DNA of 64,000 nt from Rhizobium sp. (lineage in GTDB: Bacteria; Pseudomonadota; Alphaproteobacteria; Rhizobiales; Rhizobiaceae). The translations under genes were made by a program, and so were the position numbers. Within the stretch, counting starts at the first letter, position 1. Every line of letters starts with the position of its first letter. The notes beneath the pieces are model-generated. The model was not told where the DNA came from and did no database searches. It saw nothing but the letters and a program-made list of their open reading frames with translations. The stretch is from positions 877,990 to 941,989 of the forward strand of contig PEKW01000002.1 of assembly GCA_002796995.1 (NCBI GenBank), written 5' to 3'. This document shows positions 1 to 7,865 of the stretch, piece after piece.

Positions 1-1
1 C

Positions 2-448
2 GACCCGTTCTTCGGCTCCGGCACCACCGGTGCGGTGGCCAAGCGTCTCGGCCGCAATTTCGTCGGCATCGAGCGCGAGCAGGACTACATCGACGCGGCA
101 TCGGCCCGCATCGCGGCCGTCACCCCGCTCGGCAAGACTGAACTCACCGTGCTGACCGGCAAGAAGGCCGAGCCGCGCGTCGCCTTCAACACCCTGGTCG
201 AGAGCGGCATGGTCAAGCCGGGCCAGGTGCTCACCTGCTCCAGGCGCCGCCATTCGGCGGTCGTGCGCGCCGACGGCACGCTCGCTTCAGGCAGCGATGC
301 CGGCTCCATTCACCGTCTGGGCGCCAAGGTGCAGGGCGTTGATGCATGTAACGGATGGACCTTCTGGCACATCGATGACGGGCAGTCCCTGCGTCCGATC
401 GATGAACTCCGGACGATCATCCGCAGTGGGCTGGCAAAGCTGGACTGA
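2..448 (+). CDS. ccrM: CcrM-type adenine-N6 DNA methyltransferase, C-terminal part
   Basis: The gene enters from the left edge; 148 codons are visible. The first residues, [14 protein letters not shown], are the SAM-binding FxGxG motif of beta-class adenine methyltransferases. A C-terminal RAMA-like domain follows (roughly the last 100 residues, with [10 protein letters not shown] and NGWTFWHI), as in Caulobacter and rhizobial CcrM, which methylates GANTC once per cell cycle. The upstream TRD and DPPY motif lie outside the window, so the identity rests on the C-terminal architecture and on the following mutY-smc neighbourhood, which is typical for rhizobia. Confidence 0.9.
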   Translation, partial: DPFFGSGTTGAVAKRLGRNFVGIEREQDYIDAASARIAAVTPLGKTELTVLTGKKAEPRVAFNTLVESGMVKPGQVLTCSRRRHSAVVRADGTLASGSDAGSIHRLGAKVQGVDACNGWTFWHIDDGQSLRPIDELRTIIRSGLAKLD

Positions 449-520
449 CGATCCGCCCAGCTTTGCCAGTCCGGAGTTTCTCCGGCCGGTCTTGTACCTC
501 TAGTCCCGGCAGGAGAGCCT

Positions 521-550
521 TGACGCCCGGTGCGAAAGCGCCGGGCGTCA
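521..550 (+). terminator. Strong hairpin between convergent genes
   Basis: Arms 521-533 and 538-550 pair over 13 bp with one G-U and close on a GAAA tetraloop. It lies between the end of ccrM (448) and the end of the convergent SnoaL-like gene (572). There is no long T tract on the plus strand, so it may act in both directions or only as an mRNA 3' end. Confidence 0.6.
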
Positions 551-571
551 TCCGTTTCGGGCGTGCCTGTC

Positions 572-934
572 CTAGACCTTGTAGTCGGTGACCACGACCG
601 AGACGATCTTGCCGTCCTCATTGAAGGTGATGGTCTCTTCGCCGAAGCGGATCAGCGGCTCGCCGGTCTCGGCATTCGTCGCCTTCAGCCGCCAGACGGA
701 GCGGGCGGCGAGCGGCGAGACCGCCTCGATCAGTTCGTCGACCGCCTGCTGGTCGGGATAGGTTTTGAAATACTGGCGGAACGCCTTGAGGATCGCGTCG
801 CGGCCCTCGAGCCCTCCGACCTTCACCGAGCCATAAACGGCGTCCTCCGCGTAGAAGTCCTCGATGACGGCGAAGTCGAGATCGTTGACGGCGTCGAGAT
901 AGCGCTTGGCGGCGGCGACGGGATCGAAGGTCAT
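572..934 (-). CDS. SnoaL/NTF2-like nuclear transport factor 2 family protein
   Basis: This 120-aa protein begins MTFDPVAAAKRYLDAVNDLD and has the alpha-beta cone pattern of SnoaL-like/NTF2 proteins: N-terminal helices, then FYAEDAVYGSV and GRDAILKAFRQY, and finally strands ending in SVVVTDYKV. Such folds act as small enzymes (isomerases, cyclases) or ligand-binding proteins, and the substrate here cannot be read from sequence. The ATG at 934 is chosen because GGAG precedes it by about 7 nt; the open frame extends 36 codons further without a comparable site. It is convergent with ccrM and divergent from the glycosyltransferase that starts at 1071. Confidence 0.75.
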   Translation of the reverse strand: MTFDPVAAAKRYLDAVNDLDFAVIEDFYAEDAVYGSVKVGGLEGRDAILKAFRQYFKTYPDQQAVDELIEAVSPLAARSVWRLKATNAETGEPLIRFGEETITFNEDGKIVSVVVTDYKV

Positions 935-1070
935 GAAGGCTCCAGGAGGCACGGGGAGAGTGTCAAAGGCTGCCGGCGGATCGCGGCCGGATGCCACCTT
1001 CGCCCAGCCGACAGTTTCGGACAAGTCGGTCCGCCTAACCATTGCGGCGAAACATGGGGATGACGAAGAC

Positions 1071-2927
1071 GTGACGGCATTGCTGGATCAGGCGAAGCAG
1101 CAGTTCAACGAGGGCGATCTCAAATCCGCCCTCGCGACGCTCTATTCGCTGTTCGAGACCGAGCGCGGCGATCCGCAGCCGATGATTCTGGCCGCCACCA
1201 TCCACGAAAGGCTGGGCGACCGGGCCATGGCCGCCACCTTCTATGCCGGCGCCATCGATCTCACCCCGAACCTCAAGCGCGAGGTCGCCTTCCGCGCCGC
1301 CTCCCACTATTTGGCCGTGGGCGACGGCGATGCGGCGCTCTCCGCCATGCTGATGCTGGAAAAGCATCTGCCGGACGATCTCGATCTGGTCCATTCGATC
1401 TGCAGCCTTCATCGCGAGGCCGGCCGCTATGCCGATGCGCTGCCGTACGCGCGCACCTTGGCTGTGAAGGGCCAGAACTTCGGCAATTTCCTCAATGCTG
1501 GCATCGTGCTCTCCGGCCTCGGCCTCTACGAGGAAGCCTATCCGCCGCTGCTTCAGGCCTATGCGGCGAACCCTCAGGAGCGGCTGGCGCTGTCGGAACT
1601 CTTCTGGTGCGCCGGAAATCTCTGCGACTTCCCGCTGGCCGACCGTCTACAAAGCGAGCTTCAGGCGGCCTATGCCCGCGAAGGCGTCACCGCCGACATC
1701 CGCGAAAACGCCTTCCGCGCGCTGGTCTGGTCCGGCGACGAGGAATACCACGCCCGCTGCGCCCGCCGCACGGCCGAAGCGGTCTTTCCCTCCGTCGCAC
1801 CGAAATGGTCGCGCGCCGAACGCGCGCTCGGCCCGATCCGCATCGGCTATCTCTCGTCCGATTTCTGCGACCACGCCACGATGGCGCTGTTTGCCGGCGT
1901 GCTGGAAGCGCATGACCGCGACCGCTTCGCCGTCTACGGCATCTGCCACACGGCGGAAGACCAGCGCAAAGGCCCGGTGCGCGAACGTTTCCTCGAGGCA
2001 ATCGATTTCTATATCGACATCCTCGCCCTCGACGACGATGCCGCCGCCGAACTGGTGCGCTCGCTCGACCTCGATATCCTCGTCGATCTAAAGGGCTTCA
2101 CCCAGGGCAACCGGCTCGGCATCTTCTGCCGCCGTCCGGCGCCGGTGCAGGTCACCTATCTCGGTTTTCCGGGCTCGGTCTCGGGTGTCGGCATCGACTA
2201 TGCCGTCACCGACCGCATCGTCACGCCCGACCGCTCGATCCCCTTCTACCAGGAAAAGCTGCTGCGTCTCGACGGCAGCTACCAGGCGAACGACCGCAGC
2301 CGCGAGGCGGTGGAGCGGGCGCCCGACCGCGCCGCCGCCCGCCGCGACCATGGCCTGCCGGTCGATGGCGTCGTGTTCTGCTCCTTCAACCAGCCGCAGA
2401 AGATCCGCGGCACCGTCCTTGCCGCCTGGATGCAGGTGCTGGCTGCCGTCGACGGTTCGGTGCTGTGGCTCTCGGACCAGTCGCCGCTGATCCGGGCAAA
2501 CCTGCAGAAGGCGGCTAAAGCCCACGGCATCGACCCGGCCCGGCTGGTCTTCGCGCCGAAAAAGCCGCTGGCCGAGCATCTGCGCCGCCTCACCGAGGCC
2601 GACATCGCCCTCGATACCGCGCCCTATAACGGCCACACCACCACCTCGGACGCGCTGTGGTGCGGCGTGCCGGTGGTGACCGTCAAGGGCACGAGCTTTG
2701 CCAGCCGCGTGTCGGAAAGCCTGCTTTCCGCCGTCGGACAGCCGCAGCTCGTTGCAGAGGATCTTTCACAATTCGTCCGCCTGGCGGTCGAACTGGCGCA
2801 GGACGGGGACCGCCATCTCCGCCTGCGCCAGAACTTGATCGAGGCGCGCACCACCGCACCGCTGTTCGACACGGAACGCTTCACCCGCCGCCTCGAGGAG
2901 AAGTTCCTCGAGGTTGTGGCGGGGTGA
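1071..2927 (+). CDS. TPR-GT41 (SPINDLY/OGT-like) O-linked glycosyltransferase, paralogue 1
   Basis: This 618-aa protein has an N-terminal half of TPR-like helical repeats (about residues 5-240) and a C-terminal O-GlcNAc-transferase-like GT41 domain. Diagnostic segments are IGYLSSDFCDHATM, VDLKGFTQGNRLGI, VTYLGFPGSVSG, YAVTDRIVTP and APYNGHTTTSDALW. GT41 enzymes transfer sugars from nucleotide donors to Ser/Thr of proteins. In Caulobacter a TPR-GT41 protein, FlmG, glycosylates flagellin. GTG 1071 is preferred because the open frame upstream overlaps the divergent SnoaL gene and has no ATG near a Shine-Dalgarno; GGGGA precedes the GTG. A paralogue lies at 53995-55926. Donor and acceptor are unknown. 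Confidence 0.85.
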   Translation: MTALLDQAKQQFNEGDLKSALATLYSLFETERGDPQPMILAATIHERLGDRAMAATFYAGAIDLTPNLKREVAFRAASHYLAVGDGDAALSAMLMLEKHLPDDLDLVHSICSLHREAGRYADALPYARTLAVKGQNFGNFLNAGIVLSGLGLYEEAYPPLLQAYAANPQERLALSELFWCAGNLCDFPLADRLQSELQAAYAREGVTADIRENAFRALVWSGDEEYHARCARRTAEAVFPSVAPKWSRAERALGPIRIGYLSSDFCDHATMALFAGVLEAHDRDRFAVYGICHTAEDQRKGPVRERFLEAIDFYIDILALDDDAAAELVRSLDLDILVDLKGFTQGNRLGIFCRRPAPVQVTYLGFPGSVSGVGIDYAVTDRIVTPDRSIPFYQEKLLRLDGSYQANDRSREAVERAPDRAAARRDHGLPVDGVVFCSFNQPQKIRGTVLAAWMQVLAAVDGSVLWLSDQSPLIRANLQKAAKAHGIDPARLVFAPKKPLAEHLRRLTEADIALDTAPYNGHTTTSDALWCGVPVVTVKGTSFASRVSESLLSAVGQPQLVAEDLSQFVRLAVELAQDGDRHLRLRQNLIEARTTAPLFDTERFTRRLEEKFLEVVAG

Positions 2928-2933
2928 TCGGTT

Positions 2934-3290
2934 CTACAGGTTGCCCGCTCGTTTCGGCTTGTCCTCGCCGCCGTTTTCGGAAGCGAAGATACTCGTGAGA
3001 ACGGCGGGTTTCCTGTCCGGAAAGCGCGCGATGATCTCGAGGTCGCCTCCCATCGCCGTGATGTAGTCGCGCAAGGTCGATAGCAGCAGATCGCTACGAC
3101 GCTCCATGCGCGAAACGTTTTCCTGATTGACGCCCAGCATTTCGGCCACCTTTTCCTGCGTCAAGTCGCGTGCCTTGCGCAGGTCCTGCAGGGTCCTGTA
3201 CTCATCGAGCCGTTCCTGGCCGCGCTTTTCCAGTTCCCTGCGCTTTTCCTCAGGCAGGGCGGCCAAGGCCTCGTCAAGCGTTCTTGCCAT
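2934..3290 (-). CDS. higA: HigA-like XRE-family antitoxin
   Basis: This 118-aa protein has a central helix-turn-helix of the XRE type (DLTQEKVAEMLGVNQENVSR) after an alpha-helical N-terminus rich in Glu, Arg and Lys. It overlaps the upstream toxin gene by 17 nt, so the order is toxin then antitoxin, as in HigBA modules. The antitoxin is expected to bind and neutralise the toxin and to repress their shared promoter upstream of the toxin gene. The assignment to the HigA group rests on partner, order and HTH type. Confidence 0.85.
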   Translation of the reverse strand: MARTLDEALAALPEEKRRELEKRGQERLDEYRTLQDLRKARDLTQEKVAEMLGVNQENVSRMERRSDLLLSTLRDYITAMGGDLEIIARFPDRKPAVLTSIFASENGGEDKPKRAGNL

Positions 3291-3648
3291 CGTTTTTTCC
3301 TTCCAGATCCTTCAGATGCTGAGTGAAGCGCCGGTCCGCCTTGTCGATCAGCTGTTTGTAGAAGCGCTTTTCGCTGCCGCCGGACTTGTCCGCAGCGACA
3401 AGCAGCACGGCCTGCCGCTCCGGGTCGAACGCATAGGCGACCCGCCAGACGCCGTCGTCGGCCTTAAAGCGCAGTTCCTTCATATTCGAATGGCGAGAGC
3501 CCTTTAGTGTGTCGGCCCATGGGCGCCCGAGCTTCGGGCCATAGGTCTTGAGCAGCGGCAGGCTCGCGAAGATTTCGTCCCTGACCGACTCGGGCAGGGC
3601 CTCGAATTCCGGATCGAAGGCTTCATGCAGCAATACGCTCCAGGTCAT
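3274..3648 (-). CDS. higB: HigB-like RelE-superfamily toxin (Gp49-type)
   Basis: This 124-aa protein resembles the phage-derived Gp49-like/HigB toxins: N-terminal MTWSVLLHEAFDPEF, a central GSRHSNMKELRF, then VWRVAYAFDP and SGGSEKRFYKQLI. These proteins are ribosome-dependent mRNA interferases. ATG 3648 is chosen because family members start at this point; the frame stays open to ATGs at 3663 and 3672, but none of the three has a clear Shine-Dalgarno. The gene overlaps the antitoxin by 17 nt, which points to translational coupling. The pair sits between two housekeeping genes, consistent with horizontal gain. Confidence 0.85.
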   Translation of the reverse strand: MTWSVLLHEAFDPEFEALPESVRDEIFASLPLLKTYGPKLGRPWADTLKGSRHSNMKELRFKADDGVWRVAYAFDPERQAVLLVAADKSGGSEKRFYKQLIDKADRRFTQHLKDLEGKNDGKNA

Positions 3649-3715
3649 GCAAAAATATGACATGGAGCGCATATGATTTCAATGGCATTTTTACCGGATT
3701 GACCCGCCCCCGGTT

Positions 3716-4330
3716 CTAGACCTCGACGCCCAGATCCTTCAGATCGGCGCGCAGCTTGTCGGCGCCGAGGAACTGCACCGCCTGCCAGCCGGCGGCACGG
3801 GCGCCTTCGACATTGACGGTCGCGTCGTCGATGAACAGGCAGGCGGCCGGGTCAAGGCCGAAATCAGCGGCGTGGCGCTGGTAGATCGCCACATCCGGCT
3901 TCAGCAGGCCGACCTCGCCGGACACGGTCACGCCGCGCGGCAGGTCGAGAAACGGATACATTTCCCGCGCCTCCCGGAACGTGTCGGCGGCGAAATTGGT
4001 CAGCATGGTGACGTCGCGCCCTGCGTCGATCAGGCCGGTCATCAGCGTCACGCTGTCCTCATAGGCATGCGGCACCATCTCGCGCCAGTTCAGCCGGAAG
4101 GCGCGGATCTGCTCTTGGCGCTCGGGATAGCGGGCGATGACCTCCGCTTCGGCCTCGGCCCAGCCGCGTCCGCGGTCCTGCTCCATGTTCCATTCATGGG
4201 TGCAGACATTGTCGAAGAACCAACGACGCTCCGCCTCGTCGGGAATGATGCGGGAATAGGGCAGATTGGGATCGTAATGGATCAGCACCTTGCCGATGTC
4301 GAAGACGATATGGCGGATGGGCTCTGGCAT
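3716..4330 (-). CDS. HAD-superfamily hydrolase (YihX-like phosphatase)
   Basis: This 204-aa HAD-IA protein has motif I as FDIGKVL, where the usual second Asp of DxD is replaced by Gly, a form also seen in YihX-type sugar-phosphate phosphatases. Motif II is in MLTNFA, motif III Lys in LLKPD, and motif IV is FIDDA. It should dephosphorylate a small phosphorylated metabolite; the substrate is unknown. It begins 3 nt after the stop of mutY on the same strand, so the two are almost certainly cotranscribed. Confidence 0.85.
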   Translation of the reverse strand: MPEPIRHIVFDIGKVLIHYDPNLPYSRIIPDEAERRWFFDNVCTHEWNMEQDRGRGWAEAEAEVIARYPERQEQIRAFRLNWREMVPHAYEDSVTLMTGLIDAGRDVTMLTNFAADTFREAREMYPFLDLPRGVTVSGEVGLLKPDVAIYQRHAADFGLDPAACLFIDDATVNVEGARAAGWQAVQFLGADKLRADLKDLGVEV

Positions 4331-4333
4331 GTC

Positions 4334-5431
4334 TTATCCTTTGCTGGTCGAAAACGCGGTCGGAATAGCGGCGGCAATTGCTTTTTTCATGACGGTCGGC
4401 AGCGCCTCGCCGTCAAGATTTGTGACCGGCGCCCAGAAGCCGTGAACCGCGCCGGCATCCGCGCGGGAAACCTGCACCCGGTAGACTCCGAGCCGGAGCT
4501 CGAAATGGGTAAACACATGGGTGACGGTGCCGCAGGCCTGCCAGCCGGCGGCAAAGGGCGCGGCCTCCACGCCGGTCTCACCATCGATCCGCGACGTCCA
4601 GGCGGTCGTCGGCACCTCGGTCATGCCGCCGAGCAGGCCGCTGTCCGGCCGGCGCCTTAAGAGCAGGTGCCCGTCGGTATCCACCGCGACGAAGGCGGCG
4701 CCGAGCCGCACCGGCTTGTCCTTCTTCGCCGCCTTGACGGGAAACCGCTCCGGATCGTCGGTGGCCAGGGCGATGCAGACATCGTTGAACGGACAGAGCG
4801 CGCAGGCGGGCCGCTTTGGCGTGCAGATCGTCGCGCCGAGATCCATCATCGCCTGGGCGAAATCGCCCGGCCGGTCCTGCGGCGTCATCGCCGCGACGCG
4901 GGCCTTCATCTGCGGTTTGGAACCGGGCAGGGGGGCGTCGATGGCAAATAGCCGCGAGATCACCCGCTCGACATTGCCGTCCATCACCGCCGCCAGGCGG
5001 TTGAAGGCGATCGCCGCGACGGCGGCTGCCGTATAATCTCCGATGCCGGGAAGCGCCTTCAGCCCTTCTTCCGTGTCGGGAAAGCGTCCGCCATGCGCAG
5101 CCGCCACCGCCTCGGCGCATTTCTTCAGGTTGCGGGCCCGCGCGTAATAGCCAAGCCCCGCCCAGGCGACCATCACGTCTTCGGAAGGAGCGGCGGCCAG
5201 ATCGGCGACTGTCGGCCAGAGGTCGACGAACTTGGCAAAATAGGCCCGTACCGCCGCAACCGTGGTCTGCTGCAGCATCACCTCGGACAGCCAGATATGA
5301 TAGGGATCGGGCGTCACGCCCTGCCTGGCCATGGCGGGCGATATGCGCCAGGGCAGGTCGCGGTGGTGGCGATCATACCAGGCGAGCAGGGGCGCGGCCG
5401 CGGGTTTCTTCTGGATTGTCACGCTCGTCAT
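4334..5431 (-). CDS. mutY: A/G-specific adenine DNA glycosylase MutY
   Basis: This 365-aa protein removes adenine mispaired with 8-oxoguanine or guanine. Visible marks are the MLQQTTV loop, the helix-hairpin-helix LPGIGDYTAAAVAA, the catalytic Asp in VMDGNVERV, the 4Fe-4S ligands C-x6-C-x2-C-x5-C, and a C-terminal NUDIX-like domain that reads 8-oxoG. ATG 5431 gives the normal family length; the open frame upstream would run into the divergent DUF721 gene. The promoter must lie in the 84 bp shared with that gene. The downstream HAD gene follows after 3 nt. Confidence 0.97.
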   Translation of the reverse strand: MTSVTIQKKPAAAPLLAWYDRHHRDLPWRISPAMARQGVTPDPYHIWLSEVMLQQTTVAAVRAYFAKFVDLWPTVADLAAAPSEDVMVAWAGLGYYARARNLKKCAEAVAAAHGGRFPDTEEGLKALPGIGDYTAAAVAAIAFNRLAAVMDGNVERVISRLFAIDAPLPGSKPQMKARVAAMTPQDRPGDFAQAMMDLGATICTPKRPACALCPFNDVCIALATDDPERFPVKAAKKDKPVRLGAAFVAVDTDGHLLLRRRPDSGLLGGMTEVPTTAWTSRIDGETGVEAAPFAAGWQACGTVTHVFTHFELRLGVYRVQVSRADAGAVHGFWAPVTNLDGEALPTVMKKAIAAAIPTAFSTSKG

Positions 5432-5515
5432 TTGCCGCTGAAGGGAGAAGTGCCCTATATCTGGCCAAATCACCCGGCCGTTCAAGGGGTGATGTGAAAG
5501 GCTCAGACGGTTTCC

Positions 5516-6013
5516 ATGCGTGCTCCCAGAAAAGGCGTGATCCAGATCTCCGAGGTGGCGAACGGCATCATCGATCCGATGCTGGCCCGCCGCGCCGGCA
5601 TTAACACGGCGCTGCTGGGCTCCTGGGACGAGATCGCCGGCGAGAATTTCGCCGATTGCACAAGGCCGGAAAAGATCGCCTGGCCGCGCCACGGCGACTT
5701 AGGCGACGAGGGCGGCCACAGGCCCGGCGTGCTGACCATCGCCTGCGAGGGCGCCCGCGCGCTCTTTCTCTCCCACGCCCAGGGCGAACTGATCGCCCGT
5801 ATCAACGGCTTCTTCGGCTATCCGGCGATCGGCCAGATCCGCATCGTCCAGAAGCCGGTCTCCACCGCGACGCTGAAGCGCCCGCGGCCGCGCAAGCTGG
5901 AGGGCGAAAAGGCGAAAAAACTCGCCGGCATGATGGAAGGCATCACCGACGACAAGCTGCGCCTGGCGATCGAGCGTCTCGGCACGGGCGTCATGTCGCA
6001 GCGGCGCAAATAG
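5516..6013 (+). CDS. DUF721 (DciA-like) protein
   Basis: This 165-aa protein carries a DUF721 domain of the DciA type (ALLGSWDEIAGENFADCTRP, LTIACEGARALFLSHAQGEL). DciA proteins assist loading of the replicative helicase DnaB in bacteria lacking DnaC or DnaI. The basic C-terminal tail (LKRPRPRKLEGEKAKK) may contact DNA. It is divergent from mutY. In rhizobia this gene normally precedes the DsbA-like gene directly; here an AT-richer 0.8-kb stretch intervenes. Confidence 0.85.
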   Translation: MRAPRKGVIQISEVANGIIDPMLARRAGINTALLGSWDEIAGENFADCTRPEKIAWPRHGDLGDEGGHRPGVLTIACEGARALFLSHAQGELIARINGFFGYPAIGQIRIVQKPVSTATLKRPRPRKLEGEKAKKLAGMMEGITDDKLRLAIERLGTGVMSQRRK

Positions 6014-6077
6014 CGCCGGCGCATCTCAGATGGTACGCGCCCCTAGTTCTAGTTCACCTTGTGCTGGAATTCATCTC

Positions 6078-6452
6078 TCAAATCCTAATTCTTCTGGTGC
6101 CCTCCAGGAAAGATCCACCAAGGAAGACCGCGAAGGGGAGTATGGGGACATAATACAAGTAGCTTTGGTCTTGGCTCTCTTTGATTGTCTGGGAGAAAAT
6201 TTGGGAGCAAACCACCAAAGGAAAACAAACAGTCAAAGCCCATTTTGGTTCCGTCTTGTGGTCTCTTACTAAATCTTCATCGTTAGGTCCGGTTATTCGC
6301 TGTATTGATTTAAGATTTAGGAATCTGAAATAGAAGAAAAGAGCGTAGTGAAAGCTGACGTAAGTCGGGAAAAACAATCCGCGATAGCCTGTCAGAAACA
6401 TCGTCACTATTGGGATGTTCGACAGGAGCAATATCTTTATATGTCTAATCAT
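6078..6452 (-). CDS. Small hydrophobic membrane protein in an AT-rich patch (unknown)
   Basis: This 124-aa predicted protein has four hydrophobic stretches (near residues 6-22, 33-45, 73-90 and 100-116) separated by a charged loop, LKSIQRITGPNDEDLVRDHK, so it is probably an inner-membrane protein. Base composition and codon use (many AAA, ATT, TTT) differ sharply from the neighbouring GC-rich genes, which suggests recent acquisition. No family was recognised. The start at 6452 lacks a strong Shine-Dalgarno (only AAAG), so a chance ORF cannot be excluded. Confidence 0.5.
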   Translation of the reverse strand: MIRHIKILLLSNIPIVTMFLTGYRGLFFPTYVSFHYALFFYFRFLNLKSIQRITGPNDEDLVRDHKTEPKWALTVCFPLVVCSQIFSQTIKESQDQSYLYYVPILPFAVFLGGSFLEGTRRIRI

Positions 6453-6824
6453 CTTTGTCGTAACTTCACTGAATTGAGATATGCGGGTCTATGAACTTCA
6501 CGCCACGATGCGCGGACCGCCAGCTTCCATCGAAACGTGTTTTGCCTCAGCAACTGACCAGATCCAAAGGGTCAGCCGCTAACAGCTGCGCAAACTCCTG
6601 ATGCCGCCGGACCAGTTTTTCATCCTCGGTCGCTCGCGGCGAAGCGAGACATCGCGGCCAATACCGACACTGTATCCGCCCAGCCGCGAACATGAAGAAG
6701 ATTTAATGCGTTAGGCCTCCTGAAGTCACGATTCTTTGATGCATCGGGCCGGTGCCTGCCTTGTTTGCTGCCGATTGCCGCGATAACGGTTGGCAACGTC
6801 AAAAACAGTCATCAGGGTGCATTG
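6453..6824. other. Intergenic stretch without a recognisable gene
   Basis: About 370 nt separate the AT-rich membrane-protein ORF from the DsbA-like gene. Only short ORFs without ribosome-binding sites are present. The composition shifts from AT-rich to GC-rich at about 6490. The promoter of the DsbA-like gene presumably lies in the last 150 nt, but no clear -35/-10 pair was assigned. Confidence 0.5.
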
Positions 6825-7697
6825 ATGCCGAAACTCGATCCGATCCTCTCCAAGAGCCGCCTGCTCGGCGGCGCCGCCGTCATCGCCATGGCCGCCGTGC
6901 TCGCGTCCTGCAGCGACGACACCGAAAAGAAGGCTGCCGACGCGGCGCCGAAGCCAGCCGAAACCAGCACGGCGGCGCCTGCCGCTCCTGCGACGCCCGC
7001 AGCTCCGGCCGAAACGGCAACGGCGCCTGCGGCCACGCCTGCACCGGCTCCCGCCGCCACCGAGACCGCCCAGGCACCGGTGCCCGCAGCCGAACCGGCC
7101 GCTCCGGCGGCCAAGGTCGAACTGCCGACCTCTGATCGCGACATCGACATGGCCGAGGCGCTGAAGCCGGGCCCGATGAAGGAAATGGCGCTCGGCGATC
7201 CGAACGCACCGGTCAAGATCATCGAATACATGTCGATGACCTGCTCGCACTGCGCCAATTTCCACACCAAGACCTTCGACGCGATCAAGGCCAAGTATGT
7301 CGACAGCGGCAAGGCCTACTTCGTCGTCCGCGAGTTCCCCTTCCCGGGCGACACCGCATCGCTCGCCGCATTCATGCTGGCGCGCTGCACGCCGGAAGAG
7401 CGCTTCTTCCCCTTCGTCTCCATGTTCATGAAGCAGCAGGCCTCCTGGGCCGCCCCGGCGGACAACGATGTGCGCGGCGCCATGCTGCAATTGTCGAAAC
7501 TCGGCGGTTTTACACAGGAGAGCTTCGACGCCTGCTTGACGAACCAGAAACTTGCCGGTGATGTGACGGCAGTCCGCGATCGCGGGGCCAAGGATTTCGG
7601 CGTTCAGTCGACACCGACCTTCCTGATCAACGGCAAGAGCTATTCGGGGGACATGTCGGTTGATACCATGTCGGCGCTCATCGACAGCATGCTCTGA
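6825..7697 (+). CDS. DsbA-family thioredoxin-fold lipoprotein
   Basis: This 290-aa protein has a lipoprotein signal peptide ending LAS-Cys29, then a 60-70 residue Ala/Pro/Thr-rich linker, then a thioredoxin-fold domain with active site CSHC in MTCSHCANF and the cis-Pro loop STPTFLING. It should act as a periplasmic, membrane-anchored thiol-disulfide oxidoreductase. ATG 6825 is preceded by AGGGTG and places the signal peptide at the N-terminus; the upstream open extension would bury it. Position just before smc is conserved in rhizobia. Confidence 0.92.
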   Translation: MPKLDPILSKSRLLGGAAVIAMAAVLASCSDDTEKKAADAAPKPAETSTAAPAAPATPAAPAETATAPAATPAPAPAATETAQAPVPAAEPAAPAAKVELPTSDRDIDMAEALKPGPMKEMALGDPNAPVKIIEYMSMTCSHCANFHTKTFDAIKAKYVDSGKAYFVVREFPFPGDTASLAAFMLARCTPEERFFPFVSMFMKQQASWAAPADNDVRGAMLQLSKLGGFTQESFDACLTNQKLAGDVTAVRDRGAKDFGVQSTPTFLINGKSYSGDMSVDTMSALIDSML

Positions 7698-7751
7698 TCG
7701 GCGCTCCGGCATTCTGGCGGGCGGCGGGCAAACCCGCGCGCCAGTTTCTTA

Positions 7752-7858
7752 CCTCCCCCTTGAGGGGGGAGGTCGCGCGAATGCGCGGGTGGGGGTGACA
7801 CTCTTGACGATCACCCCACCCCGGAGCTTTGCTCCGACCCTCCCCCTCAAGGGGATGG
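7752..7858. repeat. RIME-like palindromic repeat 1
   Basis: Two imperfect inverted arms (CTCCCCCTTGAGGGGG at the left, CCCTCCCCCTCAAGGGG at the right) surround a second pair, GGGTGGGGGTGA and TCACCCCACCCC. This matches the architecture of Rhizobium intergenic mosaic elements. It fills nearly all of the space between the DsbA-like gene and smc and could fold into a long mRNA hairpin. Confidence 0.75.
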
Positions 7859-7865
7859 TGAAGTC

